A stretch of DNA of 64,000 nucleotides, taken from NCBI RefSeq assembly GCF_040537815.1, contig NZ_JBEWSZ010000001.1:4650001-4714000 (forward strand), written 5' to 3'. Under the pieces are notes generated by a model that was given only the letters and a program-made list of their open reading frames with translations, ran no database searches and was not told the origin of the DNA. This DNA is from Mesorhizobium shangrilense. GTDB taxonomy: Bacteria; Pseudomonadota; Alphaproteobacteria; Rhizobiales; Rhizobiaceae. Shown here piece by piece: positions 41,891 to 49,500 of this stretch. Position 1 is the stretch's first letter; the number at the start of each line of letters is the position of its first letter. The position numbers were made by a program, and so were the translations under genes.

Positions 41891-42840
41891 TGGCGATGGC
41901 GACCGAGACAGTACAGATGGAACCGCCCGCGCCCGACACAGCGGATGCCATGGCGCCGCTCAACGAACTGGTCGAAGAGATCGCCGCGGGCCGTGTGTCC
42001 GTGATGGAGATCATGCGCTCCGCGCCGGAGGGCGACTATTTCGCTTTCGTGCAGCAGGCACGCTTGTCCCGGATGCTGATGGCGGACCGTCGTGTCCTTG
42101 AACGCCTCATGGTGGAGATGCGCGGTAAGATGATCGAAGCGGGCGCCGACCCGGACAACCGCGACATCGACAACGAACTCGCGCGCAAGGACGGCGCAAG
42201 ACGGTTCCCCAAATTGCTCTCCGAGCGAGCCGATGCCATCAACACGCAGGCTTCGTTGCTCACAGCGAAGACCTTTCCCGAACGGCTTGAGCAGTACACG
42301 GGTCTCATCGCTTACGTCGAAAAGCTCTGGGCGGATGCCTGCGAGCTCTTCCATCGCGGCAACTTCCCAATGACGGCGTTCATGTCGATCCTCGTCATCG
42401 AGGAAGTTGGCAAGCTCACGCGGCTGGCAGATGAGCTGATCTATCTCGATGCGCCGTTGCCGATTGCCGGCCACCCGGTCGTCGAGAAGAGTCATCGCAG
42501 GAAGCATTTCATGAGCGTCATGTCCGGCGCGCTGGTCAACGCCCGACTGGAGCGCATCCTGGGGAAGAACACCGTCCGACGCGTGCTTCATGAGGCCGAG
42601 AGCGACGAGCTGGAGAAGACACGGCAACGGTGCCTCTACATCGACATGGCGGAGGGGCGCGCCGTCACCCCAACCGAGAGGATCGGCGAGCCTCGTGCGC
42701 GCGAGCTTACCATCCTGGCAGGCGAGCTGATGGCCGAGATCCTCGGGCACTTTCCGTGGGAATTCGAGCGGATGATGGTGAACGTCGTCGCCTTTGAACG
42801 CCAGCTCGGCCTGCCCGAGAAGAAGATCGAGCGTCGCTAG
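41890..42840 (+). CDS. AbiV-like abortive infection protein coupled to pAgo
   Basis: A 316-residue helical protein. The segment DACELFHRGNFPMTAFMSILVIEEVGKLTRL is split by family spacing typical of AbiV (growth of a short helical pair with EE-GK), followed by SHRRKHF. It is likely HEPN-like. It starts with GTG in the TAGTG stop-start overlap of the Argonaute gene; an in-frame ATG lies at 41896. Shared translation implies a partner or regulator of the pAgo effector, or a second effector. AbiV assignment is by motif only. Confidence 0.6.
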   Translation: MAMATETVQMEPPAPDTADAMAPLNELVEEIAAGRVSVMEIMRSAPEGDYFAFVQQARLSRMLMADRRVLERLMVEMRGKMIEAGADPDNRDIDNELARKDGARRFPKLLSERADAINTQASLLTAKTFPERLEQYTGLIAYVEKLWADACELFHRGNFPMTAFMSILVIEEVGKLTRLADELIYLDAPLPIAGHPVVEKSHRRKHFMSVMSGALVNARLERILGKNTVRRVLHEAESDELEKTRQRCLYIDMAEGRAVTPTERIGEPRARELTILAGELMAEILGHFPWEFERMMVNVVAFERQLGLPEKKIERR

Positions 42841-43558
42841 GCTTGGTCGAAGTGATTCTGACGTTGTTTATCCACCAGTTCGTTATCGGTGGAAGAAGGC
42901 CCATCTCAGAGGTCATCTCACCACGCCCCCTTTCCCGATCCCAGCCCTTTCAAGGGCCGGTCGAGCCGACGCCCATCGCACCAAGCCAGGAAGACGCTGA
43001 GAAATCGCTGTTGCCGCGGCCCCCGCGAGGCCACTTTAGGGCCTGTGCATGCGCGAGCTTTGTATTTCCTGAGAAAAACCGGGCTGCATGCCCGCGACCG
43101 ACAAGTGTGCACGCCAAAACGCAAGTCTCGTCAGAGACTTGGCGGTTTGTGTGCATGCGCTTTTATCTTGCCGTCCTAATCGGGCATCTAAAGTCAGACC
43201 GTTCCTACGCTTTTCTACGACATCTCGTATTCGAGCCATCTCTGCGTCCTTGCATCGATCGAGCACAAAATTGGCCACAGCCGCGACGACGGTCTGCATT
43301 CACCAGGCGGCTTCCATGCGCTCTTTCGCGATCAGCACCAAGGCCGTCGCATACTCTTCATCGGGTTCGCAAACAGGGCTGTCCAAGCAGCATGGCGCTC
43401 ATTCCAAGGATGGCAGTAGGCGAGAAAATAGCGGACATTCCCCATTTCGCAGCCCCGCCAGGGGACGCTCACCGCGCGCGCGGATTTCTAGTTTTCGCTT
43501 CTCCTCAGCAGGCGGACTGCAGGCCGGCGCTGATCTTCCTTTTCGTTGAAGTCGCAGT
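42841..43558. other. Gap of about 720 bp with degenerate sequence
   Basis: No convincing gene. On the minus strand a broken fragment (CEPDEEYATALVLIAKERMEAAW then stop, near 43310-43380) with frame-shifted upstream codons looks like the C-terminus of a lost gene. An 8-bp hairpin caagtctc/gagacttg is at about 43121-43140. The rest shows nothing I can assign. Confidence 0.4.
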
Positions 43559-44062
43559 CATTGCGCCGGCCTCAATCTGAGGCGTTGCGTGATCTTGGCG
43601 CCGAAGCCGACGTGGAAGTCGGTTTCGTTGATCCACATCCGGTGCAGAATTCCTGCAAGTTTGCGTGCGACCGCGACGATCGCGAACAACATCCTGGACC
43701 GCTTGGCGAATGCGAGGCGCCCATGCGCGCAGGGTCGACCGTTCTCTGTCCCGCAGCAGAAGACGCGCAGCCGTTTCCCACAGCGCCTCCCGTGCAGCTA
43801 TGTCACCTTGCTTTGTGATGTGACCTTCGTAGTCGATGGATGTTCCTGACTGATGTCGCATCGGTGTCAAGCCAAAGGGCGCCCCGACTGTTCGCGAACG
43901 CGCGAAACGACTGGGGTTATCGACGCCAACTCTAAACGACATTGCTGCAACTGGATCCACGCTTGGCACTGTCATCAACCGACGGCAGGTCTGTTCATGC
44001 TGGATAACCTCAAGAGCACTTTGTACAACCTTCGAAGCGCTCGAAGGTCGCTCGTCGCATCG
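43559..44062 (-). pseudogene. IS110-family transposase remnant
   Basis: Minus-strand reading gives the IS110/IS116 C-terminal domain: LMTVPSVDPVAAMSFRVGVD, RTVGAPFGLTP, then after a frameshift near 43715 FAIVAVARKLAGILHRMWI to a stop near 43559. The N-terminal DEDD half is missing and a frameshift is present, so it is inactive. Confidence 0.75.
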
Positions 44063-44079
44063 TAAAGCAGGGGTTATCG

Positions 44080-44913
44080 TTGACCGGTACGAGGTTGATC
44101 ATCGACAGCAGCAAGCTGCAATCGGCCGAGTTGCGCGAGTTCCTCAGCGCAAACGCGGCGAACCTAGCTGTGCTTCCGGACTTCGTGTGGTTCGAAGTCT
44201 ACAAGCAGGAGACCGTGGATGCAGTCGTAGCCCTTCTCTCGGTCATCGGCGATTTTCCCGAGCAGATCATCGTTCTGAAATCTGGAGGAGAGATCGCGAG
44301 ACTGAACCTTGGCCCTCCGAGCGAGATCGCGGTCATGGAGCATCAGGGTGTAGCGCCGCTGATCCGCGAAATGGCCGACATCATGAACGGACCACGACGT
44401 GGCGATCCAATCGTCCTCCAGCAATTGAGGAATCTGTGGAGCTCGGCTGCCGTCAGTCTCGATGCCATGCATGAGGGAGCGATCGACATCGTGGCGTCTC
44501 TCCCGGAGATGTCTGAGCAGATGTTTTCGCACCACGAGATAAGGATCATCCGCACCAACGGGCGCTACACTGAGGAGATGTTCGCTAGCATCTTCGGTGC
44601 CGCCGAGCAGATCTGGGAAACATTGGCGGAGGGGTATGGTCTGCCCTGGAGATCGATGCTCCGCCACCACACCATGCGCGCCTATCTTTTCCGGTACGCC
44701 CTAGGTCTCGTCATCCATCTCCTCTGGTGGATTAGGACTGGCAGCCCGAAACTGGAGCGCATCGACCGGATACGGAATGACCTGATCGACTTGAGTTTTG
44801 TGGTGTACGGGACGTATTACGACGGGTTTCTCACCGCCGACCGTAAGGCGGAATGGATGTTTCTGAACCTGTCTCGGGCACTCGAGGCAGCGCGAACGCC
44901 TGCCGCACAATGA
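44080..44913 (+). CDS. PIN-like domain hypothetical protein
   Basis: A 277-residue protein. The N-terminus LIIDSSKLQSAELREFL, then VLPDFVWFEVYK, resembles the start of PIN-like nucleases. A late D-x(n)-YGTYYDGFLTADRKAEWMF could hold the remaining acidic residues. The start is TTG at 44080. It is convergent with the Vsr gene. A nuclease or toxin role within the defence cluster is possible, but no cognate partner is seen. Confidence 0.5.
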   Translation: MTGTRLIIDSSKLQSAELREFLSANAANLAVLPDFVWFEVYKQETVDAVVALLSVIGDFPEQIIVLKSGGEIARLNLGPPSEIAVMEHQGVAPLIREMADIMNGPRRGDPIVLQQLRNLWSSAAVSLDAMHEGAIDIVASLPEMSEQMFSHHEIRIIRTNGRYTEEMFASIFGAAEQIWETLAEGYGLPWRSMLRHHTMRAYLFRYALGLVIHLLWWIRTGSPKLERIDRIRNDLIDLSFVVYGTYYDGFLTADRKAEWMFLNLSRALEAARTPAAQ

Positions 44914-44954
44914 CCGTGGCCGCGCGGAGACGAGCGGCGACGCACGCAGCTCCC

Positions 44955-45416
44955 TCACGATCTCTGGCCGACTTTGAAAGCTACGAATGCTTCAAGCGCG
45001 CGCTGCAGCTGATCGCCGTCGCGAACCTCGCATTCCCAGACAACGAGAACCCGATAGCCTTGGGATTCTAGCGCTGCAATCTTTTCCGTGTCGCGAGCCT
45101 GGTTGCGAGCAAGCTTCTCGATCCAGTAGCCGACGTTCGACTTCGGCGACGATGCCAGCCTGCAGCCAGCGTGTGAGTGCCAGAAGCAGCCGTGGACGAA
45201 GATTGCCCATTTGTGAGTCTTGTTCGCAATGTCCGGTTTGCCCGGAAGGTCGTCGGCGTGATTGCGGAAGCGAAGTCCGAGGCCATGCAGAGCGGATCGG
45301 ACAAGAACCTCTGGTTTAGTATTCTTGGAACGGATCCGCCCCATCATCTGGGAGCGCGTAAGTGGCTCGCGCATCCGTCGTGGTAGGATCTTGGCGACCG
45401 GGGACGACTTGGCCAT
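44955..45416 (-). CDS. vsr: Very short patch repair endonuclease Vsr
   Basis: A 153-residue PD-(D/E)XK-type nuclease that nicks T:G mismatches arising from deaminated 5-methylcytosine. Family segments: MMGRIRSKNTKPE near the N-terminus, GKPDIANKTHKWAIFVHGCFWH with the catalytic Asp and His, and WECEVRDG at the end. Its ATG directly abuts the stop of the nuclease gene upstream. It accompanies a C5-cytosine methyltransferase in the same operon, which explains its presence. Confidence 0.9.
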   Translation of the reverse strand: MAKSSPVAKILPRRMREPLTRSQMMGRIRSKNTKPEVLVRSALHGLGLRFRNHADDLPGKPDIANKTHKWAIFVHGCFWHSHAGCRLASSPKSNVGYWIEKLARNQARDTEKIAALESQGYRVLVVWECEVRDGDQLQRALEAFVAFKVGQRS

Positions 45417-46574
45417 TCAGTTGCCCATTGATCGGGGTTGAATCGCACCCGCGGGCGCATTTGACGCTACGATGTCCGGAAGGTCATCCAGGGAGAAGAC
45501 GCAGGTCGACAAGTCCGCGCGGAGCCTTCCGTCGGGCTTTAAGTTAGCTGAGACAACTCTCCATTTCGCACCTCTCGACGAAGCGGTGAGATCCCCGTGA
45601 ATGCTTCGGCGCAGAACGAGCGGGTGTAGTCCCGGTGGCATGGCTGGCTGGTGGACAGCAAGATATGCCGTATAGAGATCCCCATCCTGGCCCAGTTCGA
45701 TCCGGTCAAGCATGCCCGCGGCCGCGGTCTCGGGCAGGCGTTCGGAACCCGAAGCCGCTAACCAGGGCCAGAATGCCGGACAAAGCGCTTGGAACGGGCA
45801 GCCGCCGCAAGCTTCCTCACCGGGCTGCGCGAGCGCTTCGGGCGGCCCGCCTGCTGCAAGGTGGTGATTCAACTCGTCCAATGCAGCGAGCGCGGCATCG
45901 GCTTCCGCTTCACAGGTCGCAGGCTCGAGAGGGACGTTCATGGTCTGGCCGGATGCAGCAACAACCCGTCCCTCTATCGGCCAGTTACCCCGTCCGTCCG
46001 CGATGATGGCCGCGTAGAGCCGCAGCTGCCGGCGGAACCCCTCAAGAACCGCCGCGGCTCCCCGCCACGCGGTATCGGGGATCGAAGACTTGTATTCGGT
46101 AAGGACGCGGCCATCGAATCGGTCCGGACGACCGGCAAGGCGGCCTCCTCGTGCGACCAGCAGGCGTTCCGTAAACGAGGTGCCGCCGCGCAGTGCTCCC
46201 TGCTTGCTCCCGATATTCGCCGCGATGGCACTCCGTGCCGAAGACATTGCACGCTGACGCACGAGAAAATAGTTCGGCCAGCGGTCCGGCACCGAATAGC
46301 GCGCGTCCAGAGGATGAGCAGCGGCGGCTGTAGCTGCCTCCGCGACGGCCTCGGTCCATGCTTGCTCAACGGCTGCGTCCGTCGCGTCCGGCCGCGCTGC
46401 AACCTCCATCACCCTGTGGAACGCCGTTCCGAGCCATACGCGCGGGTCATGCAAGACCCAGGTGTTCGCTGCGTGCGATGTACTCAAGGCTCCTCGCAGG
46501 GCGCACAGCCGCATGTGGGACCACAGCGTTGGACCCGTCCGGTCGAGAGGCGCGAGGACAATCTGGTTGAGCAT
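45417..46574 (-). CDS. RecB/Cas4-like PD-(D/E)XK nuclease with iron-sulfur cysteines
   Basis: About 385 residues from the ATG at 46574. His53, Asp151 (GRPD), Glu160 and Lys162 (EYK) form the RecB-type PD-(D/E)XK set. Cys24 together with Cys256, Cys259 and Cys265 gives the four-cysteine arrangement of AddB/Cas4-type Fe-S nucleases. It lies 1 nt after the big helicase gene and directly before vsr. Likely a DNA exonuclease acting with the helicase. The ORF upstream to 46658 overlaps the helicase and is rejected. Confidence 0.82.
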   Translation of the reverse strand: MLNQIVLAPLDRTGPTLWSHMRLCALRGALSTSHAANTWVLHDPRVWLGTAFHRVMEVAARPDATDAAVEQAWTEAVAEAATAAAAHPLDARYSVPDRWPNYFLVRQRAMSSARSAIAANIGSKQGALRGGTSFTERLLVARGGRLAGRPDRFDGRVLTEYKSSIPDTAWRGAAAVLEGFRRQLRLYAAIIADGRGNWPIEGRVVAASGQTMNVPLEPATCEAEADAALAALDELNHHLAAGGPPEALAQPGEEACGGCPFQALCPAFWPWLAASGSERLPETAAAGMLDRIELGQDGDLYTAYLAVHQPAMPPGLHPLVLRRSIHGDLTASSRGAKWRVVSANLKPDGRLRADLSTCVFSLDDLPDIVASNAPAGAIQPRSMGN

Positions 46575-46575
46575 A

Positions 46576-49500
46576 CTATACCGGACGCCGTAACGCCTCG
46601 AAAACGGAGATGAAGCTGCGCTGCGGGTCGACCCTGAGACCACGGCCGCGCTCGGCATCGTCCCAAGCGGCGGCGAGTTCGGGGCCTAGCGCTGCCCTGT
46701 CCGTGTTCCACAGCGGATGCGTGACGATGAGCGCCTCGGTTCCATCCGTCAGGGCGGGCAAGCCGCCGAGAACCGTCCGGGTAAAGCCAGGTCGCGCCGC
46801 TTCCAGCGTGACTGCCGCGACATCGGCGACGCGGCTCCACCTCGGAGACGATAGCAGCAGGGGCACTGCGGGATTGAGAGCAAGCTGCGCCATATCAACG
46901 GCGAGGCGCCAGTCGAGCAGATTGTGATAGGCGAGATTGCTGTAGCTACGCAGGCAGTCTGGACAGGATGTATCGCAGGCGTCTGCATGAGCATGGGCAA
47001 CCAGATGGTCGTGAAATTCGCGCGGTGTCGGCTGCGCGATCATTTCCAGGAGCTCCTGCATGACCACCGGAGTCCCGAGGTGGGTGGCATAGCCCGCACC
47101 ATTTTCTAGTGTGTCGGAGAGGAACACCTGACCCACGACGGTGCCTAGGGCTGGATCCTCCTGGCTCCTAATGCCGGCCTTCAGCTCATAGTCCTGAATA
47201 TCAAGGTACACAGCAGCGGCGCGCCGGAGCATGAAGGCTAGGGAGTATAGAGCCGCACGTCCCTGTGGCGTCCTCGGATCGGCACTTCGTCCTGGGCCGT
47301 AGTCGCGGATGCCCAGCAGCAGCATGTCGGTCTCGCTGATTGCTGCCAGCGCGCACTCCACTATGGGAGCTGTCGGCGCAAGCGGACGGGCCGGTCGCCG
47401 GCCCACCGAGGCGGCATGCTTTTCCTCGGCCGCCGTGGCCGCAGCGACGTCAATCATTGCATCTGTGCCCGCCCAGCGCTCCTGCGAGAATTGGAAGAGC
47501 CTGCCGGCATTGTCGTTGACCACGTGCAGCCGTCCCTGACCGGCACCGACGTCGAAATTGAGGTGCGGCGCAATGGCGAAAGCGGGTCTTCCTACTTTCG
47601 GACGCGCCGCGCGGGGAACGAAGTCGAACACCCCGTCATAGTCGCGGGCCTTCGTGAAATAGCTCACGAATCCCTTTGGTTGCCGGAGATCCATGGGGTG
47701 ATAGTCGCGGTCGTTGGGCCCTGCTGGCGACGCGCATACTGGGCAGGCGGGTACGTCGGGTGTTGCAGTTTCGACATGCTGGCAGTTGCCGCAAAGCCCA
47801 ATGCGGACGGATGGCCCTAGTGGATTGGCATCCTCGACAGCGCGGGGTCCTTGAGGCCGATAGTGTGCGACACCAATGGCGGTGTAGATGGTGCGCTCTT
47901 TCACGGTCTCCGCGCCGGGCGCGAACATGCTGACCGCCAGCTCGAGGTCGCGGTCAACGACCTGTCGTGGCGGCCAGTTCGTCGGCTGCTTGTGATAGAG
48001 CAGCCGCGCGCGGGTCGGAAAGCCGAACATGGGAAGGATGCCGCGATTTGCGAGACGTTCGCTTAGCGGAATCTGTATGAGGCTTTGATCCTGCGTCGCA
48101 GCCGTGATTTCACCAACAAGCCGAGTTGCGATCCAGTTGATCGCGGCGAGCTGCTGAGCAGCGGATCCGGAGAGACGTGTCCCGACGAGCAGTGCGTCGC
48201 AGATGTGTGTGACAGCCGCGCCATTGTTTCCGATCCATTCCTGAATGATGTCGGCGACGGTGGTTCCTATGTAGCCGGCAGGCGGATTGGGCGGTGGCAG
48301 TGTCCAAGCGTCGTAGGCCCCGAATTCGCCGTGCACACTGTCGCCGGCTGTGCCTGTGAACAGGTTCAGTTCTGAGAAAGCACGTCGAAGCACTTCCTTC
48401 GCCAGGACACGTAGAAGGATCTGCGGCCGGTTCGTATCGACATAGGGTGGTGGCGGCGGATCAGCGGTGATCCGCTCGGGGCGCTGGAAGTAATAGTCGT
48501 CGTGACTGCGGCCGCGGCACAGCGTGAGCGCGAGCGAAAGCGCAGCACCGCGACGTCCTGCACGCCCTACGCGCTGCTGGTAGTTGAAACGCATAGGCGG
48601 CATGTTGGCCATCATCACCGCAAGTAGGGAGCCGATGTCGACGCCGGCCTCCATGGTCGTGGTGACGCTGAGCAGGTCGACATTGTCTGTGAGGGGCACC
48701 TCAGCGCCGACCGTTATGTTCTGGAAGAGCCGCTGGCGGTCGCGCGCGAGCAGCTTATCGGTCTGGCCGGTCAATTCTGCACAGTTGAGGCGGAAAACAG
48801 GGCCCGCGCTCACTGCGAGCCACCGGTAATAGTCCGCTTCCTGACCGGCATCGTCGACGCCAATGTGCAACGGTGTCCGGAGATGGGCGTGGCACCCGCT
48901 GCAGATGCCGCCACTTGCGTGTAGGTGGATGCGTGAGCAACGGTCGCACTCATAATAGATGTCGCCCGCGTCGGCGACGAAGAGGCCGCGGAAGAGAAGC
49001 AGCCCCTGATCGAATACACCCGCCCTGGTCAGAAGGTCGGTGACGTCGCGCTCGAAATCAGCAACGACCAGGCCGTTCAGGAGTGCGACGGCTTCAAGAT
49101 AATCCCGTGCGTATTTCGGAAGTCGCGTGTCATCAACTGTGGCTCGATGGGTATCGATCCGCCGCCGCTTGCCCAGCATGCGGATGCAGCTGTCCGCTGC
49201 CTCCTGCATGACCGCGGACGCGCCAGCGTAACGCATGCGGTCGAAGGTGAGGTACCCCAACTTCAGCGATTCAAGGTCCCGCCGTCCCCCCGAGAATAGA
49301 GTTTCGGCAACGGCTTCGCGGGCCGCGACCTGGATGCGGGTGCGGTGAGCCTGCTCCTCTCCCGATAGAGCGGGCCGGTAGTCTGGGGGGAACCGGGTCC
49401 AGTCGAAAAGACGCTGCCATTCGCCCTGGTGCTCGTCGAGATCGGTCCACATGACGCTGCGGTCGACACCGCCGGGATTCATCCCGGTGGTAAGCAGGCG

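Noticed and set aside
43088..43549. Plus-strand 153-residue frame in the gap after the AbiV-like gene
   Set aside because: Ser/Arg-rich composition, no motif, and it overlaps the IS110 remnant edge; it looks like a shadow frame.
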